Part shown: one piece after another, positions 45,381 through 54,943 of the stretch
Layout: each line of letters starts with the position of its first letter
Position numbering within the stretch: the stretch's first letter is position 1
DNA from: Alphaproteobacteria bacterium
GTDB taxonomy: Bacteria > Pseudomonadota > Alphaproteobacteria > Sphingomonadales > Emcibacteraceae
Direction of reading: 5' to 3'
Length of the DNA stretch: 64,000 nucleotides
Assembly (NCBI GenBank): GCA_002401455.1
Contig: NVTE01000001.1
Span: 255,541-319,540, forward strand
Position numbers and translations under genes: made by a program
Notes under the pieces: model-generated
What the model was told of the DNA's origin: nothing
Databases searched by the model: none
The model's input: only the letters and a program-made list of their open reading frames with translations

Positions 45381-46712
45381 GTGATAGAAGTATTTGTTGT
45401 TGGTGTATTTGTGCTTGGTTATCTGGCAATCACCCTTGAACATCCGTTGAAAATTGACAAACTTGGCCCGGCCCTGATTATGATGGCCCTGACCTGGGCC
45501 GGAATTGCCCTGGCCATGGGCGAGGTGACGGGCTGGCTGGACTTTTCAACCAACGCCATGGTCCCCGACTTTGCCGAATTGGGCCATGAGACAAAACTGG
45601 ATATCCTGGAAGCCACCCTGCTCCATCATTTTGGCGAAATCTGCGAGATTTTGGTCTTTCTTCTCGGGGCCATGACCATCGTTGAGATCATCGACCAATT
45701 CCAGGGCTTTTCGACCATTCATAAAATCGTCAAAACCACCAGTAAAAGAAAACTTCTGTGGATCATGGCGGCGCTGGCCTTCATGCTGTCGGCGATCATT
45801 GATAACCTGACCGCGACCATCGTCCTGATCACCCTACTTAGAAAGCTGATCGACAGCCGACATGACCGGCTGTGGTTTGCCGGGCTGATCATCATTGCTG
45901 CCAATGCCGGCGGGGCCTGGTCGCCCATCGGGGATGTGACGACGACCATGCTTTGGGTCGGGGATAAGGTGACAACCAGCAAGCTTATTTTCAATCTGTT
46001 CCTGCCCTCCCTGATCTGCATGGTGGTTCCGACGGTAGTCGCCAGCTATCTGCCCGCCTTCCGGGGCAGCTTTAAGCCGACAGGCCATAAGGAACAGGAG
46101 GGGGCAAGGGGGATGGTCATGCTGGTTCTTGGATTGGGGATGATCATTTTTGTGCCTATCTTCAAAACCGTGACCCATCTGCCGCCCTATGTCGGCATGA
46201 TGTTTTCCCTGGCCGTGGTATCCTTGGCCGCGGAGTTTTTCAGCCATCAGAAGTGCCGCATGCCCAGCAACCCGACCCACAAAGCGATGGGTCGGATCGA
46301 ACTGCCGAGCATTCTGTTCTTCCTCGGAATCCTGATGACAGTCTCTGCCCTGGAATCCCTCGGCCTGATTTTAGACTTCGGACAGACCGTCCGCGCCGTG
46401 GTACCCGACACCGTCTTCATTCTGCTACTGGGCATCGCTTCTGCCGTGATCGACAATATCCCGCTGGTGGCTGCCAGCATGGGCATGTTCGACGTTGGCA
46501 CTGATGACGGCATCTGGCATTTCATCGCCTATACCGCCGGTACCGGGGGCAGCATGCTGATCATCGGCTCCGCCGCCGGCGTGGTCGCCATGGGCATGGA
46601 AAGAATAAGCTTCGGCTGGTACCTGAAAAACATCAGCCTGCTGGCCCTGACCGGGTATGGATCTGGCAGCCTGACCTATCTGGCCCTGACCCAATTGACC
46701 ACCGGCCTATAA
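45381..46712 (+). CDS. nhaD: NhaD-type sodium/proton antiporter
   Basis: A 443-residue membrane protein of the ion-transporter (IT) superfamily with about 11-12 helices. Family segments include FSTNAMVPDFAELGHETKLDILEA broken by helices, IIDNLTATIVLITLLRKL (about 136-153), ANAGGAWSPIGDVTTTMLW (about 174-192) and VIDNIPLVAASMGMF (about 356-370). NhaD exchanges cytoplasmic sodium or lithium for protons and is common in marine and halotolerant bacteria. The start is GTG 45381 after GGGTGAGGAC. It is apparently monocistronic. Confidence 0.92.
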   Translation: MIEVFVVGVFVLGYLAITLEHPLKIDKLGPALIMMALTWAGIALAMGEVTGWLDFSTNAMVPDFAELGHETKLDILEATLLHHFGEICEILVFLLGAMTIVEIIDQFQGFSTIHKIVKTTSKRKLLWIMAALAFMLSAIIDNLTATIVLITLLRKLIDSRHDRLWFAGLIIIAANAGGAWSPIGDVTTTMLWVGDKVTTSKLIFNLFLPSLICMVVPTVVASYLPAFRGSFKPTGHKEQEGARGMVMLVLGLGMIIFVPIFKTVTHLPPYVGMMFSLAVVSLAAEFFSHQKCRMPSNPTHKAMGRIELPSILFFLGILMTVSALESLGLILDFGQTVRAVVPDTVFILLLGIASAVIDNIPLVAASMGMFDVGTDDGIWHFIAYTAGTGGSMLIIGSAAGVVAMGMERISFGWYLKNISLLALTGYGSGSLTYLALTQLTTGL

Positions 46713-46723
46713 AAATAGTCGGA

Positions 46724-46744
46724 GCGGGAGACAGCTCCCCCGCC
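46724..46744. terminator. Hairpin between convergent nhaD and GNAT genes
   Basis: GCGGGAG-ACAG-CTCCCCCGC forms a stem with a small bulge, centred between two convergent genes. The plus-strand tail is CCCAAAA, so it is more a structural barrier than a classic T-tailed terminator. Confidence 0.4.
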
Positions 46745-46767
46745 CCAAAACTGCTTTATGCTCAAAC

Positions 46768-47289
46768 CTAGTCTGGTCGGTGCAATTCAAAACACAATGT
46801 CTCTTGCGGTTGATCTAACACCACCAGCTGGAATCCGGCCTTTTCCAGAACCTTGCACGAGGCGGAGTTTCCTGCGGTGGTCTGGGCAATGACCCGGCTC
46901 ACCCGGTTATGCGAAAAGGCCCGGGCGACCAGGGCACGGACCAATTCGGTGGCATAGCCCCTTTTCTGCCAGCCGGTCATGATCGAAAAGCCAATCTCGA
47001 CATCGCCATTGTCCCGGGGCAGGCCATGATAGCCGCCCGTGCCAATGACCACGGCCTGAGGGTCCCTAATGATCACGTACCAGCCGTGCCAGCCGGTCGC
47101 CGCGGGGCCGCCCTTTTGCAGGCAGTCCAGAAAGTATTCCTGGGCATCCCGGTCATGTTCGCCGGGTGGCCATTCGGGGCCAAGCGCACTCCCGAGCATC
47201 TGCGCCAGACGGTCGGTGCAGTCCAGTTCAGCCTGAACATGGGCGAAGGTTGCCGCCACAAGATCAAGGCGGTCAGTAGATATCTTCAT
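46768..47289 (-). CDS. GNAT acetyltransferase, RimJ/RimL-like
   Basis: A 173-residue N-acetyltransferase. The acetyl-CoA site is seen at about residues 90-130 (EIGFSIMTGWQKRGYATELV), with the terminal block VSRVIAQTTAGNSASCKVLEKAGF typical of the RimJ/RimL group. ATG 47289 is chosen because AAGGAT lies before it; a longer frame to 47337 overlaps the rsgA end. The substrate, protein alpha-amine or small molecule, cannot be told. It is downstream of rsgA on the same strand. Confidence 0.88.
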   Translation of the reverse strand: MKISTDRLDLVAATFAHVQAELDCTDRLAQMLGSALGPEWPPGEHDRDAQEYFLDCLQKGGPAATGWHGWYVIIRDPQAVVIGTGGYHGLPRDNGDVEIGFSIMTGWQKRGYATELVRALVARAFSHNRVSRVIAQTTAGNSASCKVLEKAGFQLVVLDQPQETLCFELHRPD

Positions 47290-47302
47290 GATCAATGTAT
47301 CC

Positions 47303-48385
47303 TTAAATGTGATGGATTTTTTTCGCCGCGATGGCATTTCTGCTCAGCTTGCCGAAGACCTTGTCTTTCTTGCGCCGCTCAGCGGTGGTCGCCGAATTAT
47401 ACACCTGCTCGGCCATCAACTTGCTATAGTTGGTCAGCCGGCGCTTGCTCAGGCTCTGATCCTCGAGCGCCGCCTTGACCGCACAGCCCGGCTCCTGATC
47501 ATGGGCACAATTCCGGAAACGGCACTGACCGGCGAGCGCGGCGATGTCTTCGAATACCGCCGTCACTCCCTCGCCGCAATCAGCAAGCCCGAGCCCCCGC
47601 ATGCCCGGACTGTCCAGTAGTACAGCACCGCCCTCAAGCGGCAGCAAAGAGCGATGAGTTGTGGTGTGGCGGCCCTTGGCATCATCCTCGCGGATGGCCC
47701 CGGTTTTCTGCATCTCTGCCCCCAGGCCATTGGCCAGGGTGGATTTTCCGACCCCAGACGAGCCGAGCAGGGCGATGGTCTGCCCGGGCTTGCACCAGTG
47801 CCGCAGACCACCGAGAGTCGCGGGGTCCAGGGCATTAACCGCCTCGGCGATGATCAACGGCCCCAGGGTCCGAACCTTTTTCAGATAGACCTCTGGATCA
47901 TCACACATGTCCGCCTTGGTCAGCACGATCACCGGATCGACCTCTGCCGCGTAGGCAAAGGCCAGGTAGCGTTCCAGCCGCGACAGGTTGAAATCATCAT
48001 TGCACGAGGTGACAATGAACAGGCTGTCCACATTGGCCGCGACCATCTGCTGGGCGTTATCACTGCCCGCCGCCTGACGCTTGATCAGGCTTTTGCGCTC
48101 CAGCAGGCGCAGGAATGCCCCCGTGGTTCGCGACATTAAAAGCCAGTCGCCGATGGTCGCCTGATGGTCGTCCTGTTCGGCCAGCATTTTTCCGCTCAGC
48201 GACAGGGTCAGGTCATGACTGCCGGAGGACAGGACCAGCTGGCCCCGGTGCACCGCCATCACCCGGCAGGGCATGGCGTCGTCAAACTCTTCTGAAGTCA
48301 GCTGTTGGTGGTAGAAGGCGCTCCAGCCGAGGGCGGTCAGCGCGGGATGATTGTCCTTAAAGTTTTCTGGTAAATTGGTTGGCAT
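47303..48385 (-). CDS. rsgA: Ribosome small-subunit-dependent GTPase A
   Basis: A 360-residue circularly permuted GTPase that checks late 30S assembly. An N-terminal OB-like domain (about 25-100) precedes the G domain in permuted order: G4 as LTKADMCDD, G1 as GSSGVGKSTLANGL and G3 as DSPGMRGLGL. A C-terminal zinc site CRFRNCAHDQEPGC (Cys-x4-Cys-x-His-x5-Cys) and a Lys/Arg-rich tail follow. All hallmark elements are intact. ATG 48385 is preferred over an upstream start at 48427. GNAT follows closely. Confidence 0.94.
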   Translation of the reverse strand: MPTNLPENFKDNHPALTALGWSAFYHQQLTSEEFDDAMPCRVMAVHRGQLVLSSGSHDLTLSLSGKMLAEQDDHQATIGDWLLMSRTTGAFLRLLERKSLIKRQAAGSDNAQQMVAANVDSLFIVTSCNDDFNLSRLERYLAFAYAAEVDPVIVLTKADMCDDPEVYLKKVRTLGPLIIAEAVNALDPATLGGLRHWCKPGQTIALLGSSGVGKSTLANGLGAEMQKTGAIREDDAKGRHTTTHRSLLPLEGGAVLLDSPGMRGLGLADCGEGVTAVFEDIAALAGQCRFRNCAHDQEPGCAVKAALEDQSLSKRRLTNYSKLMAEQVYNSATTAERRKKDKVFGKLSRNAIAAKKIHHI

Positions 48386-48833
48386 TATCTTGTAACCTTC
48401 AATGTGCCGAAACAAAATCGACAGCAAAATACGAGCGGCCTGAGGTCAGGCCACCATTCCCGACAGCGCCCGTCATGGGATCTGTCAGCGTTTTTTGTCC
48501 GGGTTTGCAGCCCACAGTGGGAACAACGGCTCCTGCCGTCACCCAACGAGTCAGCCCCGGCTAAGGATACTCACAATCATAAAAATGCCTTTTTTTGTTA
48601 GCAAAACAGCGGCCCTTCGGCCCGGCCCGAACTATAGCGCAAGGGCCGGATAATGCAAGAGAGACGTCGAAGGGGCCTCTATGCCCGTTATTCTGGCGGT
48701 GGGGTGTTCCTCCGGCAGGGCGGGGAGTGAGGGGCTGTATTAATAATATCAACAACTTGTATAGTTATAACTTTCTGCTATTTTTAGGTGAATTTCAACT
48801 TCGGTCCAATTCAAACATTATTTCAGGTAAAGA
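48386..48833. other. Intergenic region between rsgA and an AT-rich orphan
   Basis: About 450 bases with no firm gene. On minus, a GTG frame of 47 residues (48399-48542) ends 14 bases before the rsgA start and has coding-like composition (GAVVPTVGCKPGQK). It is a doubtful small or leader peptide with no clear ribosome site. From about 48740 the base composition turns sharply AT-rich toward the next gene. Confidence 0.4.
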
Positions 48834-49589
48834 ATGTATTCGGTATTGAATTTTTATATAGAGTATCAGACATGGATTGAGTTAATTAGAGACCTAATTT
48901 TCTTTGGTGGTGCTTATTATATTTTTAAGTTTCTATACCATAGAAATTTTGACAAAACATTGGAACGCATAGACAAGAATCTCAAACTAAGGGAAAAAAT
49001 TGAGCCTTTATTGGAAGAATATGTTCTAAAAGAATATAAAAATGGAATAAAGGATATTGGTATTAGGTTTGTTTTCTGGAAAAATTATCCGCGGAACCTT
49101 TCTAACGATGGATTTAAAAATACTCTCAGAATCGAACTTTTCGACGAAACTCTTACACAAGGGAGTTGGATTGATAATACAGGCATTAACTTCGTGGATT
49201 CTCCCTGGTATTTTTCCAAGAGCTTATATGTCGATAAGGACGGTATATTTTTCTTTGATAATGCAAATCAAACATTTCCAAAATTTCGAGAATATCGTGA
49301 CGTAGTTTATATTTCGCACCTTTCTTTTATCAATATTGTAAATTTTGACTTTAAAGAAATAATTGAATACGAGCCTGTATTTTATATCCGCTATCCTTAC
49401 GACAATTTTAAAAAACTCTATGATGACAAAATCATTATTCGAGAAAAAAGCGGCAATAAATCCATGCATCTTGAACTTAGTTGGTCAAAGAGATTAGAAA
49501 AAAATTCTATGTTTGGATATAGCGCTTTAAAAGCAAAATTATGGATTATTGGTATCACTAAAGACATATCCAGTAAAATTAGACCTTAA
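48834..49589 (+). CDS. AT-rich orphan gene, membrane-anchored protein of unknown function
   Basis: A 251-residue protein with one membrane helix near residues 18-36 (IRDLIFFGGAYYIFKFLY). A short coiled stretch, DKTLERIDKNLKLREKIEPL, and a beta-rich soluble part (about 60-250) follow. Codon use is strongly A/T-biased compared with all neighbours, and the DNA on both sides changes composition abruptly. No family was recognised. The features fit a horizontally acquired gene. It stands alone between rsgA and a dispersed-repeat element. Confidence 0.7.
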   Translation: MYSVLNFYIEYQTWIELIRDLIFFGGAYYIFKFLYHRNFDKTLERIDKNLKLREKIEPLLEEYVLKEYKNGIKDIGIRFVFWKNYPRNLSNDGFKNTLRIELFDETLTQGSWIDNTGINFVDSPWYFSKSLYVDKDGIFFFDNANQTFPKFREYRDVVYISHLSFINIVNFDFKEIIEYEPVFYIRYPYDNFKKLYDDKIIIREKSGNKSMHLELSWSKRLEKNSMFGYSALKAKLWIIGITKDISSKIRP

Positions 49590-49624
49590 TTTAAATATTT
49601 ATATCGCCCTCCCCCCCCAGAATC

Positions 49625-49732
49625 CGTCATCCCGGACATGATCCGGCATCCCTTTTTATATCAGTATCATAGCCTCACCGTGAGGGTTGAGACCTATCCA
49701 TCGATGGATTCCGGATCATGTCCGGAATGACG
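49625..49732. repeat. Palindromic dispersed-repeat-like element
   Basis: The left arm CGTCATCCCGGACATGATCCGG (49625-49646, 22 bases) and the right arm at 49711-49732 are reverse complements with one mismatch. They enclose 64 bases. The arm sequence (GTCATCCCGGACATGATCCGG-type) is common in alphaproteobacterial intergenic repeats. It lies immediately after the AT-rich orphan gene and before a DMT exporter. Confidence 0.7.
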
Positions 49733-49852
49733 AGAAGCGGATATGCCTGACGGGGCGGGGTCACAGGATTGTGATGGACTTGAAAGCCATCGGTGGCTTG
49801 TACTGTTGCCCTCAACTGAATAGGATGAGGCTTTTTGCCAAGGTTATCGCCG

Positions 49853-50734
49853 ATGAAATCCCCTAGTTCTGCCCGGACGGTCCTGCTGACCACGTTGGCC
49901 ATGCTGGCTTTTGCCGCTAATTCTGTGCTCTGCCGCCTGGCGCTCGGGGCTGGGCTGATTGATGCGGCGAGCTTTACCACCGTCCGGGGGATCGCCGGGG
50001 CCGTGACCCTCAGCCTGATCCTGTGGCTGCGCCAGAAAACCACCAAAAAAACCGCCCCAAAAACAAATTCCAGCTGGCGGCCTGCGGTCCTGCTGTTCAC
50101 TTATATGGCGTTTTTCTCATTTGCTTATGTATCGCTGGCGGCGGGCACCGGGGCGCTGATCCTGTTTGGCGCGGTCCAGCTGACCATGTTCATCGTCGCC
50201 CTGCGCAGCGGTGAGCCCTTCTCGCCCCTGTCCTGGGCCGGATTGTCGTTAGCCATTGGCGGCCTGGTCTATCTGGTATCGCCGGGCCTAACTGCGCCTG
50301 ACCCGCTCGGCGCTTTGATGATGGCGATTGCCGGCATGGCCTGGGGCTTTTATTCCCTGTCCGGCCGGGGCACCACCGACCCGCTGGCCTCGACGACGCG
50401 CAATTTTGCCTATTCAGTGCCGTTGGTGATCGTGGTCAGTCTGATTTTTCTGCCGGAATTCAACACCAGCCCCACCGGGTTGATCCTGGCGGTGGTCGCC
50501 GGGGCGTTAACCTCGGGCTGTGGCTATGTGATCTGGTATGCGGTCCTGCCCGCGTTAAGCGCAACCCGGGCCGCGACCATTCAGCTGTCGGTGCCGGCGA
50601 TTGCCACCCTGGGCGGCGTGATGCTGTTGGCCGAACCGGTGAGCCTGCGCCTAGCTTTGGCCACGGCAGCGACCCTCGGCGGGGTCGCCATCGTGCTCAG
50701 TCAGCGGACAAAACCTATTACGGAAAAGAACTGA
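49853..50734 (+). CDS. DMT-superfamily (EamA) exporter
   Basis: A 293-residue membrane protein with ten predicted helices in two EamA repeats. The first starts at LLTTLAMLAFAANSVLCRLAL, and the second is marked by the GALMMAIAGMAWGFYSLSGRG segment (about 145-165). DMT proteins export or import small metabolites such as amino acids. ATG 49853 is used with AAGG upstream. No neighbour indicates the substrate. Confidence 0.85.
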   Translation: MKSPSSARTVLLTTLAMLAFAANSVLCRLALGAGLIDAASFTTVRGIAGAVTLSLILWLRQKTTKKTAPKTNSSWRPAVLLFTYMAFFSFAYVSLAAGTGALILFGAVQLTMFIVALRSGEPFSPLSWAGLSLAIGGLVYLVSPGLTAPDPLGALMMAIAGMAWGFYSLSGRGTTDPLASTTRNFAYSVPLVIVVSLIFLPEFNTSPTGLILAVVAGALTSGCGYVIWYAVLPALSATRAATIQLSVPAIATLGGVMLLAEPVSLRLALATAATLGGVAIVLSQRTKPITEKN

Positions 50735-50752
50735 CGAAATTTAAACCTTCAT

Positions 50753-51949
50753 TTAAACTTGGGCCAGAGCCTGTTCGATATCGGCCAGGATGTCGTCGGC
50801 ATTTTCCAGACCGGCAGAAATCCGAACCAGGCCTTCGGTGATGCCAAAGCGGGCGCGTTCTTCAGGCTCGTAAGTGGAATGGGTCATGGAGGCCGGATGC
50901 TCAACCAGGGTTTCCGCATCGCCCAGGCTGACAGCAATCTTGCACATGTCCAAGGCGTTGAGAAATTTCAACCCAGCATCATGGCCGCCGGTCATCTCGA
51001 AGGCGATCATACCGCCAGACCGGCGCATCTGACGCTTGGCCAGTTCATACTGATCAAAGGACGGCAGGCCGGGGAAGAAGACTTTGGCCACCTTGTCATG
51101 GGCTTCCAGCAGATCGGCAATCTTTTCCGCATTGTCACAGTGACGATCCATGCGCAGTTCCAGAGTTTTAAGGCCGCGGGTGATCAGGAAGGCATTCATC
51201 GGCGATAAGACCGCGCCGGTCATATCCTTCAGGCCCACATAGCGGATCAGTTCCATATCTTCGGCACTGGACAGGATGACACCGGCCATCAGGTCACCAT
51301 GACCGCCGAGATATTTGGTCGCGCTATGGACCACGATATCGGCCCCCATGGACAGCGGGTTCTGCAGGTAGGGGGTGCAATAGGTGCTGTCGACCACCAC
51401 CTTTGCGCCGGCGGTATGGGCAATGTCAGAGATCGCCTGGATATCGACGATCCGCATATTGGGATTGGCCGGGGTTTCAAAATAGACAATTTTCGTCTTG
51501 TCAGAAATCACCTTGGCGATGTTTTCCGGGGTCCGCATATCCACATGACGCACGGTGATGCCGAATTTCTCCAGCCCATGCCGGAAGAAAGCAAAGGTAC
51601 AGCCATATAAAGTCTCATCGACCAAAATCTCATCGCCCGGCGCGACAAAGGACCAGAAAACGCTGGTGATCGCCCCCATGCCAGAGGCGACGGTCAGGCA
51701 GGCTTCGGCGCCTTCCAGGTCGGCCAGCTTGCTCTCGAGCTCAGTCAGGGTCGGATTACCCAGACGGGTATAGATATAGCCGCCTTCTTCGCCGGCAAAC
51801 CGCGCGCCGCCCTGCTCTGCGGTCTGAAACTCAAAGGTCGAGGTCATATAGATCGGTGAGGTCAGCGATCCGTGGGGATCACGCGTGTCATGGCCCGCAT
51901 GAATGGCCCGGGTGGAAAAACCAAGGTTTTTCTGGTTTGTAGATGACAT
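50753..51949 (-). CDS. mdeA: Methionine gamma-lyase-like PLP enzyme
   Basis: A 398-residue Cys/Met-metabolism PLP enzyme. The PLP lysine is in VVHSATKYLGGHGD (about 205-218), and the N-terminal RAIHAGHDTRDPHGSLTSP is typical. The active-site cysteine of methionine gamma-lyase is present in TLYGCTFAF, which separates MGL from cystathionine enzymes. Other blocks (LKDMTGAVLSP, RMDRHCDNA, SLGDAETLVEHPASMTHS) follow the MGL pattern. The reaction splits methionine into methanethiol, ammonia and 2-oxobutyrate. It is divergent from an MBL hydrolase gene. Broader sulfur-amino-acid activity is possible. Confidence 0.9.
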   Translation of the reverse strand: MSSTNQKNLGFSTRAIHAGHDTRDPHGSLTSPIYMTSTFEFQTAEQGGARFAGEEGGYIYTRLGNPTLTELESKLADLEGAEACLTVASGMGAITSVFWSFVAPGDEILVDETLYGCTFAFFRHGLEKFGITVRHVDMRTPENIAKVISDKTKIVYFETPANPNMRIVDIQAISDIAHTAGAKVVVDSTYCTPYLQNPLSMGADIVVHSATKYLGGHGDLMAGVILSSAEDMELIRYVGLKDMTGAVLSPMNAFLITRGLKTLELRMDRHCDNAEKIADLLEAHDKVAKVFFPGLPSFDQYELAKRQMRRSGGMIAFEMTGGHDAGLKFLNALDMCKIAVSLGDAETLVEHPASMTHSTYEPEERARFGITEGLVRISAGLENADDILADIEQALAQV

Positions 51950-52084
51950 AGCTTACCTCATAAAATACTGTTATAATTTGAATAACAGTCAGTATACGCG
52001 GACCATGTAATAATTGCTCAATAACCCAGTAAACAGGATTATATTAGCGATTATATTAAAATATTAGAAACAGATTTGAAAAAT

Positions 52085-52978
52085 ATGCTCACATTCAATA
52101 AAGAATTTTCTCCAAACTACGGCGAGGTCACCCAGGTCAGCCCGTTGATCCGGCGACTCGTCGCCCAGAACCCCTCGCCTTTTACTTTTCATGGCACTGG
52201 GACCTATATTATCGGCCGGGATAAAGTCGCGATCATTGACCCGGGGCCGGCCATCGCCTCCCATATTCATGCGCTGGAGAAATTCCTTGAAACCGTCGAG
52301 ATCAGCCATATTCTGGTGACCCATAACCATGTGGATCATTCGCCGGCGGCCCATCCATTAAAGCTGGTCACCGGGGCTGATATCTATGCCTTTGATGTCA
52401 GCGGGCAGGCCGATATTGACAACCACGCCGAAGAAGGCCGGGATGTCAATTTCACCCCGGACCATATTCTGCGGGATGGCGACGTGATTGAGGGCGACGG
52501 CTGGACCCTTGATGTGGTCCATACCCCGGGCCATCTGTCCAACCACCTGTGTTTTGGCCTGCGCGAGGAACAGGCCCTGTTCAGCGGCGACCATGTCATG
52601 GGCTGGTCAACCTCGGTCGTCTCCCAACCGGACGGCGACATGAAGGATTATCTGGTCAGCCTGGAAAAGCTTCTCACGCGGCCAGACAAGACCTATTACC
52701 CGACCCACGGCGCCCCGATTGTCGATCCTCATCCTTTTGTTAAAGCCCTGATCGCCCACCGCCACGACCGGGAGCGACAGATTTTGGCGGCCATTCGCGC
52801 CGGCGCCCAGCGCATCCCCGAGATGGTGACCATGATCTATAGCGATATTCCGAGCTATCTGCATCCCGCCGCCGCAAGCTCGGTGCTGTCCCACCTGATC
52901 CACATGGCCGGGGACGGTCGCATCAGCTGTCAGGGACAGATGGGCAAAGACGGAATTTTCACGGCTGAACTTGATTAA
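52085..52978 (+). CDS. MBL-fold metallo-hydrolase
   Basis: A 297-residue LACTB2-like metallo-beta-lactamase-fold hydrolase. The metal motif is [11 protein letters not shown] (HxHxDH, about residues 81-89), followed by the [11 protein letters not shown] and SGDHVMGW ligands and the C-terminal PTHGAP histidine (about 216-221). A winged-helix-like end, about 255-297, is common in the LACTB2/RNase-like subgroup. The substrate is unknown. It is divergent from mdeA and 77 bases before nadA. TTG 52076 is a possible extended start. Confidence 0.87.
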   Translation: MLTFNKEFSPNYGEVTQVSPLIRRLVAQNPSPFTFHGTGTYIIGRDKVAIIDPGPAIASHIHALEKFLETVEISHILVTHNHVDHSPAAHPLKLVTGADIYAFDVSGQADIDNHAEEGRDVNFTPDHILRDGDVIEGDGWTLDVVHTPGHLSNHLCFGLREEQALFSGDHVMGWSTSVVSQPDGDMKDYLVSLEKLLTRPDKTYYPTHGAPIVDPHPFVKALIAHRHDRERQILAAIRAGAQRIPEMVTMIYSDIPSYLHPAAASSVLSHLIHMAGDGRISCQGQMGKDGIFTAELD

Positions 52979-53055
52979 TCCCCTTGCCAACCTTGACTCC
53001 AACAGCTAAAACTCCATCTATAAGACACACGTATATCACAACAGTTGGATTAAAA

Positions 53056-54072
53056 ATGTCGATACCTTTGATGGCCACTGCCGGCCCGTCTGACGCCGAG
53101 CTTTTGGAAGAAATCAACCGGCTGCGTGTTGAGAAAAATGCCGTGATTCTGGCCCATTATTATCAGGATGGCAAGATACAGGACCTGGCGGATTTTGTTG
53201 GTGACAGCCTTGATCTGTCGCGCAAAGCCGCCTCGACCGATGCCGATGTCATCGTCTTTTGTGGTGTGCGTTTCATGGCCGAAGTCGCCAAAATTCTCAG
53301 CCCGGGCAAGACCGTTGTCCTGCCCGATATGGAGGCCGGCTGTTCCTTGGAAGACAGCTGTCCGCCCGATGAATTTGCCGCCTTCCGGGCCAAATATCCT
53401 GACCATATCAGCCTGACCTATATCAACTGTTCCGCGGCAGTAAAGGCCCATTCCGACATCATCATCACCTCCAGCAATGCCCGCCATATCATTGACCAGC
53501 TCCCGAAAGATCAGCCGATCCTGCTGGCTCCGGATCAGCATCTGGGCGGCTATCTGGCCCGGGAAACCGGCCGTGAGATGGTATTATGGCCTGGCTCCTG
53601 TATCGTCCATGAGCAATTTTCCGAAAAAGAACTGATCAAGCTGAAGGCCAAACATCCAAATGCGCCCGTGACCGCCCATCCGGAATGCCCGGTTCATATC
53701 CTGAACCATGCCGACCATGTGGGCTCGACCTCCTCAATCCTGAAATATGTCCTTGAGGGTGAGGCCGATACCTACATCATCGCCACAGAGCCCGGCATCA
53801 TTCACCAGATGCAGAAGTCCTCGCCTGAGAAGACCTTCATCGGCGCGCCCGGCATGGACGGCGAATGCAACTGCAACCAATGTCCGTTCATGGCCCTGAA
53901 TACGCTGGAGAAACTGCGCGACTGCCTGCGCGACCTGAGCCCGACCATCGAGATCAGTGAACAGGAACGGCTGGCGGCCAAAGCCCCGCTCGACCGCATG
54001 CTGGAAATGTCACCGCCCCAAATTCAAGGCAATACGCAGAACCGGCCTCCTACATCCGGGCGGGCTTACTAA
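53056..54072 (+). CDS. nadA: Quinolinate synthase
   Basis: A 338-residue enzyme condensing iminoaspartate with dihydroxyacetone phosphate to quinolinate in NAD synthesis. It uses a 4Fe-4S cluster. Family motifs are [22 protein letters not shown] (in short pieces), [10 protein letters not shown] with the first cluster Cys, [23 protein letters not shown] with the second Cys and [16 protein letters not shown] with the third. ATG 53056 is taken; an upstream frame to 52984 has no ribosome site. It is followed by nadC after 2 bases. Confidence 0.96.
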   Translation: MSIPLMATAGPSDAELLEEINRLRVEKNAVILAHYYQDGKIQDLADFVGDSLDLSRKAASTDADVIVFCGVRFMAEVAKILSPGKTVVLPDMEAGCSLEDSCPPDEFAAFRAKYPDHISLTYINCSAAVKAHSDIIITSSNARHIIDQLPKDQPILLAPDQHLGGYLARETGREMVLWPGSCIVHEQFSEKELIKLKAKHPNAPVTAHPECPVHILNHADHVGSTSSILKYVLEGEADTYIIATEPGIIHQMQKSSPEKTFIGAPGMDGECNCNQCPFMALNTLEKLRDCLRDLSPTIEISEQERLAAKAPLDRMLEMSPPQIQGNTQNRPPTSGRAY

Positions 54073-54074
54073 AC

Positions 54075-54929
54075 ATGACAGCAAGTCCACTTTTTAAGGA
54101 AGAATTGCGCCAGTTTATCAAGAACGCCCTGCTGGAAGATGTCGGTCGGGGTGACCTGACGACCATGGCGACCATTCCCGCCGACCAGCAGCTGTCCGTG
54201 GTCATGAACGCCCGGGAGACCATCGTGGTCGCCGGTATGTTCATCGCGGTCGAAGTGATCCATACCTGTGACCCGGCCGCCCAGGTCGAGGTGATCGCCG
54301 CTGACGGCCTCGAAGTGGTCGCCGGTAGTCCCCTGCTGAGAGTGACCGGCAATGCCCAGAAACTGCTGATGGCCGAACGCACGGCGCTCAACATCCTGCA
54401 GCATCTGTCCGGCATCGCCACTCTGACCCGGGCTTATGTGCGCCAGATTGAGCATACCGACTGCCGCCTGCTGGATACCCGGAAGACCATTCCCGGCTAC
54501 CGGAAGCTGGCCAAATACGCCACCCGTCTGGGCGGGGCGTTAAATCACCGGATGCGCCTGGATGACGGCGTTCTGATCAAAGATAATCATATCGCCCGCA
54601 TCGGCAGCATCACGGCGGCGATCACAGCGGCCAAAGCCTTTGACACCACAGCCAGCACCATCGGCATCACCGTCGAATGCGACACCCTGGACCAGGCCGC
54701 CCATGCGGTGGAAGCCGGGGCCGACCGCCTGTTGCTGGATAATATGGATAATGAGATGCTCGGCACTGCGGTCCGGCTTTATAAGGGCCAGGTCAAGCTG
54801 GAAGCCTCTGGCGGTGTGACGCTCGAGAGTATCAAAGCCATTGCCGAGACCGGTGTCGATTACATCTCCGTCGGCCGCATCACCCAATCTGCCCCGGCGG
54901 TGGATATTGGTTTGGATTACCTGGACTAG
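54075..54929 (+). CDS. nadC: Nicotinate-nucleotide pyrophosphorylase (quinolinate phosphoribosyltransferase)
   Basis: A 284-residue enzyme that converts quinolinate and PRPP to nicotinate mononucleotide. Recognisable blocks are LLEDVGRGDLTT, AERTALNILQHLSGIATLT, DTRKTIPGYRKLAKYA and the GGALNHRMRLDDGVLIKDNHI stretch with the catalytic Lys/Asp, and VECDTLDQA, LLDNM and EASGGVTLE near the end. It directly follows nadA, forming a two-gene NAD operon. No L-aspartate oxidase (nadB) is adjacent. Confidence 0.96.
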   Translation: MTASPLFKEELRQFIKNALLEDVGRGDLTTMATIPADQQLSVVMNARETIVVAGMFIAVEVIHTCDPAAQVEVIAADGLEVVAGSPLLRVTGNAQKLLMAERTALNILQHLSGIATLTRAYVRQIEHTDCRLLDTRKTIPGYRKLAKYATRLGGALNHRMRLDDGVLIKDNHIARIGSITAAITAAKAFDTTASTIGITVECDTLDQAAHAVEAGADRLLLDNMDNEMLGTAVRLYKGQVKLEASGGVTLESIKAIAETGVDYISVGRITQSAPAVDIGLDYLD

Positions 54930-54943
54930 AAGGCTAAATGACA

